The translations under genes were made by a program, and so were the position numbers. Below the pieces are notes generated by a model. The model was not told the origin of the DNA, ran no database searches, and worked only from the letters and a program-made list of their open reading frames with translations. From positions 1-43,124 of IMG/VR virus record IMGVR_UViG_3300042691_042807: DNA of 43,124 nucleotides, one strand, 5' to 3'. The stretch comes from a virus. Positions 32,739 through 42,295 of the stretch are shown here, piece after piece. How positions within the stretch are numbered: position 1 is the first letter of the stretch; each line of letters starts with the position of its first letter.

Positions 32739-33213
32739 AGAACAAGTAGAGCATTGGGATAAAATTCTTGATGAATATGAAACATCTGTTGGTCTTGGTA
32801 AATATAGCGATATTCATAATTTTACTGAAGATGAACTTAATCAATATTTTACAATGAATCGTGATGTAATAGAGAAATTAACCCCAGAAGATTGTGCTCA
32901 AATATCTTATAGATTAGCACAGTATGCCTTTTTTATGCAAAGAACACTTAATAGAGAAATAGCTAGACATAACTGGGCTGAAGAAACAATAAAAGAAACT
33001 ATTGCTGATGAAATTAATAATTACAAAGGATATGGATTTGTTGAAAAATCTTTACAAGCAATTAAACATAATGAAAAAGCATTTGCTCTCAATAAAATTA
33101 AAAAATATGCTCAACAAAGAATGGATAGATTGAGCTATCTTGCAAATAGTATTAAAAATTTATCAGATATTCTTCTTTCTGTACAAAGAACAAAGGTGAA
33201 ACATGGATCTTAA
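32725..33213 (+). CDS. helical hypothetical protein, TTG start
   Basis: 162 residues from TTG 32725, which sits six bases after GGAGAG (32713-32718); an in-frame ATG at 32695 has no such site and overlaps the previous gene by 44 bases. Mostly helical: IEKLTPEDCAQISYRLAQYA, MQRTLNREIARHNWAEE. Its place between a nuclease, RecA and helicase suggests a recombination or replication partner. Family not recognised. Confidence 0.62.
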   Translation: MSTTKEQVEHWDKILDEYETSVGLGKYSDIHNFTEDELNQYFTMNRDVIEKLTPEDCAQISYRLAQYAFFMQRTLNREIARHNWAEETIKETIADEINNYKGYGFVEKSLQAIKHNEKAFALNKIKKYAQQRMDRLSYLANSIKNLSDILLSVQRTKVKHGS

Positions 33214-33604
33214 TAAATTATTCAGTGATTCTAATCCAAACGAAATCAAAAAATTGATCAGTTTATTGCAATCTATGGTTGACAATAGTTCATCAGATGG
33301 AGATAATGAATCTGAGGACAATGAAGATGAACAGATAATCAAAACCCGTTCACAAAAAACAAATACTAAACGATCAAAAAAACAAAACAATAAATTCTTA
33401 TCTATGCAAGAAATGAATATGCATAAAGAAGATATTGAATTTCAAAAAAGGGTTTCTAAACATCCTCCAGTACCAAGGAATAGAGGATTTGAACCATTAA
33501 GAGTAAAATGTAGAGTTTGTGGAAAAACAGAAGAAGTTAATGGAGCATTAGTTGATTCTGTTGAAAGATATAAATGTAATAATTGTGCATCATCCGCTGG
33601 TTAA
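33203..33604 (+). CDS. zinc-ribbon protein upstream of helicase
   Basis: 133 residues. The acidic, disordered middle (residues 30-65) is followed by a C-terminal zinc ribbon, VKCRVCGKTEEVNGALVD and KCNNCASSAG. AAAGGTG lies before the ATG. Similar small zinc-ribbon proteins precede phage helicase genes; function unknown. Confidence 0.65.
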   Translation: MDLNKLFSDSNPNEIKKLISLLQSMVDNSSSDGDNESEDNEDEQIIKTRSQKTNTKRSKKQNNKFLSMQEMNMHKEDIEFQKRVSKHPPVPRNRGFEPLRVKCRVCGKTEEVNGALVDSVERYKCNNCASSAG

Positions 33605-33616
33605 TCAAGGAATAAA

Positions 33617-35098
33617 ATGATATTATGTGATCCAGCAGCCGAGAGGGCTGTTTTAGCTGGTATTTGTTCATATGGTGAAGATGCCTATTTGGACATTATC
33701 GATATAGTTCAATCATCGACATTTACCATTGATAGTAATGGTATAATTTTTCAATGTTTAAAAAAAATCTGTGAAAGCGATAAAAAGCCCAAAATAGATT
33801 TGGCTTCAATATATTCTTCGGCACAAGAACTTGGATTTGCAAACATCTTATCCAAAAAAGAAGAAGCACAACATTTAAAAGCTGTTATAGATTTTCCAGT
33901 TAGTTTAGAAAATGTAAGAAAATTTGCAGCCAAAATACGCAAACTTGAAATAACAAGATTGCTTAGAAAACAATTAGAATCAGCACAAGATAAACTTTTA
34001 GATATTAATGGTAGTGAATCAATTTCTAGTATTCTGGGGATAGCAGAAGACACCATCTTTAATTTTTCTTCTTTATTAAATGATACTGATAATAATCCTG
34101 TTCATGTTGCAAAAGACATAGACTCTTACATCAAAAGTTTAGAAGAAAATAAAATTGATCAAATCGGCATACCCACCGGCTTTCCTGCTTATGATAGAGC
34201 GATAGGAGGAGGCTTTAGAAGAGGAACCGTTAATGTAATTGCTGCTAGACCTAAAACTGGTAAAACTTTATTAGCAGATAATATTGGATATTATATTGCA
34301 AATAAATTAAAAATTCCAGTTCTTAATATGGATACAGAAATGAGCACTCTTGATCATATTAATAGAATTCTAGCTATGAATACAGAGATTGAAATCAATT
34401 CAATTGAAACTGGAAAATTTGCAGAATCTCCAGATAAAAAGACAAAAATTATACAAGCATCAGAAACATTAAAAGAAACTCCTCTTTTCTATAAAAGTAT
34501 AGCGGGAAAACCATTCGAAGAACAACTAGCTATTATGAGAAGATGGATAGTTAAAGAAGTGGGTTTAAATGATGATGGTTCAGCAAAAGAATGCGTTATA
34601 ATATATGATTATCTAAAACTTATGGATAGTACCGGAATATCTCAGGATATGAAAGAGTATCAAGTTCTAGGCTTCATGATGACTAGTTTACATAATTTTG
34701 CCGTTAGATATCAGGTTCCAATATTATCATTTATTCAATTAAATAGAGATGGCATAACAAAAGAAAGTACAGATACTGCTTCCGGTTCAGATAGAATTAT
34801 ATGGTTATGTAGTAATTTCAGTATCTTTAAAAGAAAGAGCGATGAAGAAATAGCGGAAGATGGAATAGATAACGGTAATAGAAAATTATTACCATTAGTT
34901 AGTCGTCACGGTGGAGGATTAGACGATAATGATTATATCAATTGTCATATGAAAGGCTGGTGTGCCAAAATATCTGAAGGTAAGACAAGACTAGAATTAT
35001 TAAATAATACTAAAAATAAAGACGAAGGATTTATAATTGATGACAACTCAAACTTTAATGACGAAGATGAAGACGCACCGCAAATCCCATTTAAATAA
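33617..35098 (+). CDS. dnaB: DnaB-type replicative helicase
   Basis: 493 residues. N-terminal DnaB domain (PAAERAVLAGICSYGEDAY), linker, then RecA-like motor: TGFPAYDRAIGGGFRRGTV, Walker A AARPKTGKTLLAD, MDTEMS, IIYDYLKLMD (Walker B), FIQLNRDG. It would form a hexamer that unwinds the fork 5' to 3'. CAAGGAAT precedes the ATG. The primase gene begins inside its 3' end. Confidence 0.92.
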   Translation: MILCDPAAERAVLAGICSYGEDAYLDIIDIVQSSTFTIDSNGIIFQCLKKICESDKKPKIDLASIYSSAQELGFANILSKKEEAQHLKAVIDFPVSLENVRKFAAKIRKLEITRLLRKQLESAQDKLLDINGSESISSILGIAEDTIFNFSSLLNDTDNNPVHVAKDIDSYIKSLEENKIDQIGIPTGFPAYDRAIGGGFRRGTVNVIAARPKTGKTLLADNIGYYIANKLKIPVLNMDTEMSTLDHINRILAMNTEIEINSIETGKFAESPDKKTKIIQASETLKETPLFYKSIAGKPFEEQLAIMRRWIVKEVGLNDDGSAKECVIIYDYLKLMDSTGISQDMKEYQVLGFMMTSLHNFAVRYQVPILSFIQLNRDGITKESTDTASGSDRIIWLCSNFSIFKRKSDEEIAEDGIDNGNRKLLPLVSRHGGGLDDNDYINCHMKGWCAKISEGKTRLELLNNTKNKDEGFIIDDNSNFNDEDEDAPQIPFK

Positions 35099-36224
35099 TC
35101 AAGATAAATTAAAACTTGTTTGTGATGATTTATGCGATCATATTGATGAACTTTTAGATTTTCTAGATCTAAAGTATAGTATGAACAATAAAATGGTCTC
35201 AATGTGCTGTCCGATACACGATGGAGACAACCCATCTGCTATAAATATATATTATACTGGTGACTATTATAGAGGAAACTGGAAATGCAGAACTCATGGT
35301 TGCGATAAAATTTTTAAAGGATCGATAATAGGATTTGTTAGAGGCGTTATATCAAGTCAAAAATATGGATGGGTGAAAGACGGTGATCAAGGATGCTCGT
35401 TTGAAGAGGCTGTAGAATTTTGTCTAAATTTTTTGAAAAAAGATTTTAAAGACATAAAGGTATCAAAAACCGATAAAGAAAAAAAGCAATTTGCATCTAT
35501 CATAGAAAATATATTTGATGATCGAAAAATAGAAAATAATAAAGTGTTGCCATCAAGAGATGCTGTTCGCAAGTCTCTTATTATGCCATGCGATTATTTT
35601 GTTAACAGAGGCTTTAACAAAGATATATTAGATAAATATGATGTAGGTCTATGTAACAAACAAGATAAAGAAATGTTTAATAGGGCGGTAGCACCAATCT
35701 ATAATGATGATGCTACAAAAATGGTTGGATGTACTGCTCGTAGCATATTTGAAAAATGTGATCATTGTAAACATTTTCACGACCCTGTTTTAGAATGCCC
35801 AGATAAAGAAGATCTATGGAAATATTCAAAATGGAAACATAGTAATAATTTTAAGATAAATCATTATCTATATAATTTTTGGTATGCTAAAGAACATATA
35901 GCAAAATCTCATACGGCCATACTGGTTGAGAGTCCTGGAAATGTTTGGAAATTAGAAGAAAATGGTATACATAATAGTTTAGCTATATTTGGATCTTCAT
36001 TGAGCGATAGACAAAAAATCTTATTGGATTCTTCTGGAGCAATGGCTATAGTTATTATAACAGATAACGATGAGGCAGGAGACAGTGCTGCCAAACAAAT
36101 AGAATCAAAATGTAAAAATACCTATAGAATATTTCATTTTAAAATTTCTAAAAACGATGTTGCCGATATGACATCAGAAGAGATTCAAGCTGAAATTAAA
36201 AATAAATTAGAAAGAATAGTATGA
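35040..36224 (+). CDS. dnaG: DnaG-type primase
   Basis: 394 residues. ATG 35040 is chosen because AAGGA at 35025-35029 is well spaced; ATGs at 35058 and 35067 are alternatives. It has a CHC2-like zinc finger (MCCPIHDGDNP, KCRTHGCDKIF), and a TOPRIM domain with AILVESPGNVWKL and IITDNDEAGDSAAK (DxDxxGD). It makes RNA primers at the fork. It is shorter than bacterial DnaG and lacks an obvious helicase-binding domain. Confidence 0.86.
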   Translation: MTTQTLMTKMKTHRKSHLNNQDKLKLVCDDLCDHIDELLDFLDLKYSMNNKMVSMCCPIHDGDNPSAINIYYTGDYYRGNWKCRTHGCDKIFKGSIIGFVRGVISSQKYGWVKDGDQGCSFEEAVEFCLNFLKKDFKDIKVSKTDKEKKQFASIIENIFDDRKIENNKVLPSRDAVRKSLIMPCDYFVNRGFNKDILDKYDVGLCNKQDKEMFNRAVAPIYNDDATKMVGCTARSIFEKCDHCKHFHDPVLECPDKEDLWKYSKWKHSNNFKINHYLYNFWYAKEHIAKSHTAILVESPGNVWKLEENGIHNSLAIFGSSLSDRQKILLDSSGAMAIVIITDNDEAGDSAAKQIESKCKNTYRIFHFKISKNDVADMTSEEIQAEIKNKLERIV

Positions 36225-36811
36225 CTAAAATTATAGCATTTTCTGGTCGTAAACAATCTGGAAAAACTTCTAGTGGAGATTATTTACAATCATTATTAGA
36301 TCATGCTGGCTTATCACAAAAATATAAATTATATAGTTTCGCTGATCCTTTAAAAAACGATATTTGTATGAATATTTTAGGACTAACATATGAACAATGT
36401 AATGGTACCGATGTAGATAAAAATACTCTAACAGATATATTTTGGCAAGGAGAGCAATTAACTGCCAGAAGAGTGATGGAGGTTGTTGGTACTGATATAT
36501 TTAGATCACTTAAAAATGATGTTTGGGTAAGCTCTACAGTTAGAAAAATTCAACAAGAAAATTGTGATATTGCTATTATTTTAGATGTAAGATTTCCAAA
36601 TGAAGTAGAAGCTATAAAATCTATCGGTGGACACGTTCTAAGGCTAACGCTAGATCCATTTCATTCTGAATCATCTAGCGAAAGCGCATTGGATCAAAAA
36701 ATATATGATTGGAATAATTTTGATGCTATTATAAATAATATAAATATGTCAATTGAAGATAAAAATATTGCTATTAAAGATTTTTGTAAACATAAAAACA
36801 TTATACCATAG
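36221..36811 (+). CDS. deoxynucleoside monophosphate kinase
   Basis: 196 residues. P-loop FSGRKQSGKTSSGDYL, YSFADPLKNDICMNILGL, RRVMEVVGTDIFR, and ILDVRFPNEVEAIKSIGG match the T4 gp1-type dNMP kinase family. It would phosphorylate dNMPs to dNDPs, complementing dCMP deaminase, RNR and dUTPase. ATGA overlap with the primase gene. Confidence 0.85.
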   Translation: MTKIIAFSGRKQSGKTSSGDYLQSLLDHAGLSQKYKLYSFADPLKNDICMNILGLTYEQCNGTDVDKNTLTDIFWQGEQLTARRVMEVVGTDIFRSLKNDVWVSSTVRKIQQENCDIAIILDVRFPNEVEAIKSIGGHVLRLTLDPFHSESSSESALDQKIYDWNNFDAIINNINMSIEDKNIAIKDFCKHKNIIP

Positions 36812-36824
36812 AAATAAAAATAAT

Positions 36825-37865
36825 ATGATAATAACTTATTTAAGAAGTTCTAGTTATGGCACTCATTCTATGTGTGAGCAGCAATATTTTATAGAATATG
36901 TTCTTGGATTAAAAAGTCCATCAAATAAAAAAGCAGACAAAGGCACAATATGTCATAAGATATTAGAAATTTTAGCAGATATTAAGCTAGCTATTCAAAG
37001 CGATAAAACAATAATTAATGATGATATTGTTGGTAAATTAGATATTAATAATTATGATCTAAATAAAATTTCAGAACAAGTATATAAATATTATACTTCT
37101 CAATTTACTCACCATAAATGGGAATCTAAAGATCAAAAAGATTGTATTAATTGGGTTAATAAAGCTTTAACTTATAATAATGGTATGTTTGATCCTCGCA
37201 ATAGAGAAATAGTACAATCTGAACAAAGATTTGATATTGAAATTAAAAAAGAATGGTCAAAATATGAATACGATTTGAATGGTGAGATAATCAAAGGTAA
37301 TCTTGCTATAAAAGGAACTATCGATTTAATAACTAAGGTTAATGATTCTACTTTAGAAATAATTGACTGGAAAACTGGTCGTAGATTAGATTGGGCCACT
37401 GGAGAAGAAAAAACTCATGAAAAATTACAGAATGATCCACAGTTAAGAATGTATCATTATGCTGTTAGTCATATCTATCCTCAATATGATCATATAATGG
37501 TAAGTATTAATTTTATTAATGATGGTGGAGTATTCTCTATATGTTATGATAAAAGCGATTTACCAAAAACCGAAATGATGTTGTGTAAAAAATTCGAAAC
37601 AATCAAAAAGAGTAATCGTCCTATTTTAAGTAAATCATGGAAATGCAATAAACTTTGTCATTTTGGTAAAACTACTTTCCAAGATTCTCACGTTCTTCCT
37701 ATATTAGAGTATAGAGAAAATCAATTAGTACCACAAGGTAATTTTATGACCAAGTGCGAACAAATAAAGCATGATATCGATCTCAAAGGTATAAAAAGCG
37801 TTGTTGACGAATACACAACTCCGGGCTATACTGTAGGACACTACAAGTCTCCGGGAAGCACCTAA
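36825..37865 (+). CDS. Cas4/RecB-like PD-(D/E)xK nuclease
   Basis: 346 residues from ATG 36825; the earlier in-frame codon at 36753 overlaps the kinase and is not supported. Motifs: GTICHKILEILA (His), IKGTIDLIT (Asp), LEIIDWKTGRRL (ExxDxK core), QLRMYHYAV (QxxxY). Cysteines near the N-terminus (SMCEQQYF) and C-terminus (KCNKLCHFG) fit a Cas4/AddB-type iron-sulfur cluster. Probably a 5' or 3' exonuclease for recombination; this is not a CRISPR locus. Confidence 0.85.
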   Translation: MIITYLRSSSYGTHSMCEQQYFIEYVLGLKSPSNKKADKGTICHKILEILADIKLAIQSDKTIINDDIVGKLDINNYDLNKISEQVYKYYTSQFTHHKWESKDQKDCINWVNKALTYNNGMFDPRNREIVQSEQRFDIEIKKEWSKYEYDLNGEIIKGNLAIKGTIDLITKVNDSTLEIIDWKTGRRLDWATGEEKTHEKLQNDPQLRMYHYAVSHIYPQYDHIMVSINFINDGGVFSICYDKSDLPKTEMMLCKKFETIKKSNRPILSKSWKCNKLCHFGKTTFQDSHVLPILEYRENQLVPQGNFMTKCEQIKHDIDLKGIKSVVDEYTTPGYTVGHYKSPGST

Positions 37866-37870
37866 AATTT

Positions 37871-39745
37871 ATGAATTATTCAGTACTACATTGTCATTCT
37901 ATGCATTCTTTATTGGACGGGTTAAGTAAACCAAGTTCTATAGCAGATAGGTGCGTAGAAATTGGTGTTAAAGCATGCGCATTAACTGATCATGGAAATA
38001 TTTCAGGCGCTGTTAAATTTTATTCGGCTATGAAAAAAGCAGGAGTAAAACCTATCTTAGGATGCGAATTATATATTTGTGATCAAGATGCATCAATTAA
38101 GGACGCATCCAATAAAAAACTAAGCCATTTTTTAGTATTGGCCAAAAATCTTCAAGGATGGAAAAGTCTGGTCCGTTTAGTTTCAGAGAGCAACAACCCT
38201 GATCTTTTTTATTTCAAGCCACGCCTCAATCTGGAGCGCCTAGAGAAGTATTGTCGAGGTAATCTGATAGGAGTCTGTGGTCATCTTGGGTCATACTTGG
38301 CCGATAAGATTTTGGATGATAAAAATGAACTAATTCCAGATTATCTTACCGTTGGTATTGAAGCAGTTAAAAAATTGCATTCTATATTTGGACCAGAAAA
38401 TGTATTCTTGGAATCACAACTTATTGATCAAGAAAATCTTCCTTGTCAGGTTATTTTAACAAATGCTATTAGAGAAATTGGTAAAAAGACAAATACCAAA
38501 ATTATAGCAACTCCAGATGCTCATTATGCTAGGCGTAGTGATGCTGTTGATCAAAGAATTTTATTATGTACTAATCTCAAAACCACATTACCAGAAATTA
38601 GTAGAAAAATCAGCAATAATGAAGATGTTCCAATGGGATGTTTTTTCTTGTCAGATAACTATCATATTCCATCTTATGATGAATTGATAGAGCTGCACCC
38701 TGCTGAAGAATTAGAGAATACTAATTTGGTAGCCTCTATGATTGAAGACTATAATATTTTAAGTAAACCAAGGCTACCGCCATTTTCTTGTCCAAAAGGC
38801 TACGATCCTGATACATACTTAAGACAACTATGTAGAAATGGTTGGAAACAAAAAATAGCTAATATAGTACCAAAACATGATCATCAACAATATACTGATC
38901 GTATCAAATACGAATTAGAAGTTTTACAAGGTGCGGGATTATCTAGTTATTTCTTGATTGTACAAGATGTTGTTGATTATGTTCGTAAACAAAATTGGCT
39001 TCCCGGTCCTGGAAGAGGAAGTGCTGCTGGATGTTTGGTATCTTATTTGATAGGTATAACAAGCATTGATCCAATAAAATACGGATTAATTTTTGATAGA
39101 TTCTATAATGCTGGTAGAAATACAGCTGATCATATTTCTATGCCAGATATTGATGTTGACGTTCCTATTAATAAAAGAGAATATGTAATTGAATATATTA
39201 AAAATAAATACGGGGCAGATAAAGTCTCTCAAATGGTTACATTCAATACGATGAAGGGAAGAGGCGCTCTCAAAGATGTTTTAAGAGCATATGGAAATAT
39301 TACATTTGATGAAATGAATAAAATAACTAAAAATATTCCTGATGAAGCTAAAATTGCTGATGAACTACAAGAAATGAAAGAAGAAACCGGGGAAGCATCT
39401 ATTATTAGATGGGCATTAGAAAATAAGAGCGATGACTTAAGAGAATGGTGCTATATAGATGATAATAATGAATTACAAGGACCACTTGCAAAACGTTTCG
39501 AACAAGCTATTAGATTAGAAGGCACAAAAACAAACCAATCTAAACATGCTGCTGGTATTGCGATCAGTAGTATGCCATTGGGAGAATGTTGCCCCATGGT
39601 TTACGATACAAAAAATGATAAACCTATTGCAGGAATGGAAATGCAAGATCTAGAAAGTATCGGAATTATTAAGTTTGATATACTCGGCGTAGCAATGTTA
39701 GACAAAATTATGTTTATTGAAGATTTACTTTTACAAGGAGCTTAA
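37871..39745 (+). CDS. dnaE: DNA polymerase III alpha, N-terminal half (PHP, palm, thumb)
   Basis: 624 residues. The PHP domain is at about 1-230 (LHCHSMHSLLDG, TDHG, GCELY, ATPDAHYA), with most metal ligands apparently kept. The palm contains GPGRGSAAGCLVSYL and PDIDVD (first two catalytic aspartates), and the protein ends shortly after IKFDILGVAML, which supplies the third. The reading frame stops where the fingers would begin. It must act with the second half at 40611. No intein motifs are visible at either edge. Confidence 0.92.
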   Translation: MNYSVLHCHSMHSLLDGLSKPSSIADRCVEIGVKACALTDHGNISGAVKFYSAMKKAGVKPILGCELYICDQDASIKDASNKKLSHFLVLAKNLQGWKSLVRLVSESNNPDLFYFKPRLNLERLEKYCRGNLIGVCGHLGSYLADKILDDKNELIPDYLTVGIEAVKKLHSIFGPENVFLESQLIDQENLPCQVILTNAIREIGKKTNTKIIATPDAHYARRSDAVDQRILLCTNLKTTLPEISRKISNNEDVPMGCFFLSDNYHIPSYDELIELHPAEELENTNLVASMIEDYNILSKPRLPPFSCPKGYDPDTYLRQLCRNGWKQKIANIVPKHDHQQYTDRIKYELEVLQGAGLSSYFLIVQDVVDYVRKQNWLPGPGRGSAAGCLVSYLIGITSIDPIKYGLIFDRFYNAGRNTADHISMPDIDVDVPINKREYVIEYIKNKYGADKVSQMVTFNTMKGRGALKDVLRAYGNITFDEMNKITKNIPDEAKIADELQEMKEETGEASIIRWALENKSDDLREWCYIDDNNELQGPLAKRFEQAIRLEGTKTNQSKHAAGIAISSMPLGECCPMVYDTKNDKPIAGMEMQDLESIGIIKFDILGVAMLDKIMFIEDLLLQGA

Positions 39746-39746
39746 A

Positions 39747-39929
39747 ATGGCAACGGTAGAATTCAAAGACTTGGCAGAAGGAGCAGAGTTTATTTACAAT
39801 AGTATACAGTATAAAAAAATTCCTGTTATCAAAGTAAGTTGTTGTACATCCTTGAATGCAGAGAATATTACTGATTCTAATAAAAAAATTATGATTAGAC
39901 CACTAGAAAAGGTTGAAGTTAATGAATAA
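39747..39929 (+). CDS. 60-residue small phage protein in the polymerase gap
   Basis: ATG 39747, six bases after AAGGAG (39735-39740). FKDLAEGAEFIYNSIQYKKI, VSCCTSLNAEN, and MIRPLEKVEV form a small beta protein known in character from phages but without a function. It sits between the two polymerase halves and overlaps the exonuclease gene. Confidence 0.65.
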   Translation: MATVEFKDLAEGAEFIYNSIQYKKIPVIKVSCCTSLNAENITDSNKKIMIRPLEKVEVNE

Positions 39930-40611
39930 TAACAAAATTTGCGTTTTTGATTTCGAGACAGATGGATCAAATCCAGATTTCTGTAGTCCTGTACAAATAG
40001 CTGCTGTAATGATAGATCCGGTTAGTTTAGAAATTATTGATGGTTCAGAATTTAATGTAAACTTTAAACCAGAAGTGATAGAACAGAATGAAAATTATGA
40101 ATATACAACTGATATCTTAGATTTTCATGCTAAAGTTAGAGGATGTTCAAAAGCCGATATTCTAAAACAGTGGCAACAATATCCTAAACAAGAATATAGT
40201 TGGCAATTATTTATTAATTATTTACAGAATTATCATACTAGAAGTAGTCGCAAAAGTCAATTTAGCGCCCCTATTGCCGCTGGATATAATATACATAGAT
40301 TTGATCTTCGTATTATAGAAAGACTTAGCTCAAAATATAATAATCTAAATAAAGAAAATCGATCAGATATCTTTTATCCTCGTGATACATTAGATATAAT
40401 GGGACTAATGTTTTATTGGTTTGAAGCAAGTAATGAACTCAATAGTTATTCTTTAGATACTGTGAGAGAATACTTTGGTATTAGTGGAGAGGGTGCTCAT
40501 GATGCACTAAAAGACGTTAAAGATTGTGCGGAAATATTAACGAGATTTATGAAACTACATCGTAATCTTTCATCGAAAGTAAAATTTAAAAATTCATTTT
40601 TGGGAAAATAA
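39922..40611 (+). CDS. DEDD-type 3'-5' exonuclease (DnaQ-like)
   Basis: 229 residues from ATG 39922; AAAAGG lies at 39907-39912. ICVFDFETDGSNP (DxE, Exo I), AAGYNIHRFDLRI (Exo II Asp), and GAHDALKDVKDCAEIL (Exo III, HxxxxD, DEDDh type). Likely the proofreading subunit for the split polymerase, given its place between its halves and the one-base overlap with the second half. Confidence 0.88.
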   Translation: MNNNKICVFDFETDGSNPDFCSPVQIAAVMIDPVSLEIIDGSEFNVNFKPEVIEQNENYEYTTDILDFHAKVRGCSKADILKQWQQYPKQEYSWQLFINYLQNYHTRSSRKSQFSAPIAAGYNIHRFDLRIIERLSSKYNNLNKENRSDIFYPRDTLDIMGLMFYWFEASNELNSYSLDTVREYFGISGEGAHDALKDVKDCAEILTRFMKLHRNLSSKVKFKNSFLGK

Positions 40612-42221
40612 TGTCTAAAAATTTACAATTTAATTGTGGATGTTCTTTTAAAATCAATGATAATAGTATCGAATTTAATCCTAATATTGAAACTATTAAT
40701 TTAGATTGTCAAAAAACTTGGGATTTAATTAGCGATGGTAATACTAAGGGATGTTTTCAATTAGAAAGCAGACTTGGTAGGTCGTATGCTAAAAAACTTA
40801 AACCAGAAAATGTAGAACAGCTTTCTGCATTAATAGCAATTATTAGACCAGGATGCTTGGAGTCTTTTAAAGACGGTAAGAGTATTACCCAGCATTATAT
40901 AGATATTAAAAATGGACAAGAGTCTATTGATTATCTACATCCATCATTAGAGCCAATATTAAAGACAACATATTCTCAAATGATTTATCAAGAGCAGGCG
41001 ATGCAAATAGCAAAAGATATCGCGGGATTTAGTTTGCAAGATGCTGATTCTTTAAGAAAAGCTATCGGTAAAAAACTTCCAGAAGAAATGGCAAAAATTA
41101 AAACAAAATTTTTAGAAGGATGCAAACAAAGTAAAGTTGTTGACGAAGCAACTGCCGAACAAATATTCGGCTGGATTGAAAAAAGTCAAAGATATAGCTT
41201 TAATAAATCCCATTCTGTATCATATGCGATGAATGCTTATTTATCAGCATATGCTAAGGCCCATTTTCCGAAAATCTTCTTCTCCTCTTATTTGTCTTTT
41301 GCTAAAGATAAAGTAGATCCACAAGATGAAATTAAGGAATTAATCCAAAATGCAAATGAGATGGATGTTGATGTAAGAACGCCAGATCTTAGAAATCTAA
41401 ATAGATTTTTTCTATTAAAAAATGATAAGATTTATTTTGGACTAACAGATATAAAAGGTGTTGGTCAATCAGTTTTTGATAAAATAGTTTCAATTGTTAA
41501 AGAGTCCCATATTCATCTAGATACTGCCTGCTGGTATAAAATACTATTTAAATTATTGGTTAATATTAATTCTACAGCAGCAAAAGCATTAATACAAAGT
41601 GGTGCCTTGGACTATCTTAGTAAACCAAGACAAACAATGCTCTATGAATTTAATACTGTCAGCAATCTTACAAAGAAAGAAATAGAACACGCTCTTAATT
41701 ATACCGTAGAAAATACTAGCCTAATAATTATTCTAAATAAATTAATAGGAAATAGTAAGATTAATAAAAAACGTAAAGAAAATCTTGAAAATTTGATTTA
41801 TAATCTTCAACATCCTCCTCATTCGTTGAGTGATCAAGCTGAATGGATATCTGATTGTGAATATACTTTATTAGGATATTCTATATCTTGTAGTAAGGTT
41901 GATCTTTATGATATAAGTATGACAAATACTTCTTGCCGTGACTTTAAAAATGGTATTAATAATCAAAAATTAATTATGGGTGGAGAAATAACTGGTTGTA
42001 ATGTTACCCAAACCAAAACTGGTAAAACAAAAGGATCAGATATGGCTTTTGTAACATTACAAGACAATACTGGTGCTGTAGACTCAGTAATATTTTTTCC
42101 AGAAACATATAAAAAATATCGTAATATTTTATTTGCAGGACATGTTATTATAGTGCAGGGAGCACGATCAAAAACTGGAGACTCGTTCATTGTTGAAAAA
42201 GCTTATGTGGCAAGATCTTGA
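40611..42221 (+). CDS. dnaE: DNA polymerase III alpha, C-terminal half (fingers, HhH, OB)
   Basis: 536 residues. After a novel 35-residue leader it enters DnaE sequence at WDLISDGNTKGCFQLES, continues with AIIRPGCLES, MIYQEQAMQIAKDIAGF, RKAIGKK, FNKSHSVSYA, then a helix-hairpin-helix (FGLTDIKGVGQSVFDKI) and a C-terminal OB fold (GGEITGCNVTQTKTGK, VFLP-type VIFFPETYKKY). Together with the first half, the length (1,160) matches full DnaE. The stop overlaps the next promoter. Confidence 0.92.
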   Translation: MSKNLQFNCGCSFKINDNSIEFNPNIETINLDCQKTWDLISDGNTKGCFQLESRLGRSYAKKLKPENVEQLSALIAIIRPGCLESFKDGKSITQHYIDIKNGQESIDYLHPSLEPILKTTYSQMIYQEQAMQIAKDIAGFSLQDADSLRKAIGKKLPEEMAKIKTKFLEGCKQSKVVDEATAEQIFGWIEKSQRYSFNKSHSVSYAMNAYLSAYAKAHFPKIFFSSYLSFAKDKVDPQDEIKELIQNANEMDVDVRTPDLRNLNRFFLLKNDKIYFGLTDIKGVGQSVFDKIVSIVKESHIHLDTACWYKILFKLLVNINSTAAKALIQSGALDYLSKPRQTMLYEFNTVSNLTKKEIEHALNYTVENTSLIIILNKLIGNSKINKKRKENLENLIYNLQHPPHSLSDQAEWISDCEYTLLGYSISCSKVDLYDISMTNTSCRDFKNGINNQKLIMGGEITGCNVTQTKTGKTKGSDMAFVTLQDNTGAVDSVIFFPETYKKYRNILFAGHVIIVQGARSKTGDSFIVEKAYVARS

Positions 42222-42245
42222 CAACTCACTCCACCATGATATAAT
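42218..42245 (+). promoter_or_regulatory. sigma70-type promoter for ssb
   Basis: TTGACA (42218-42223) overlaps the TGA of the polymerase gene; TATAAT (42240-42245) follows a 16-base spacer. Both boxes are perfect. Transcription would begin near 42252, leaving a 40-base leader with AGGAG (42283-42287) before the ssb ATG. Confidence 0.8.
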
Positions 42246-42295
42246 ACGTTACAAAGTGTTTGGTTTTGGTTTTAACTTTTTTAGGAGATAATTAT

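Noticed and set aside
36825-37865. Cas4-like gene as part of a CRISPR-Cas system
   Set aside because: No repeat array and no other cas gene are present; Cas4/RecB-like nucleases are common in phage replication regions.
37871-42221. Split intein or programmed frameshift joining the two dnaE halves
   Set aside because: No intein block motifs are visible at the end of the first gene or the start of the second, and two complete genes with their own ribosome-binding sites lie between them.
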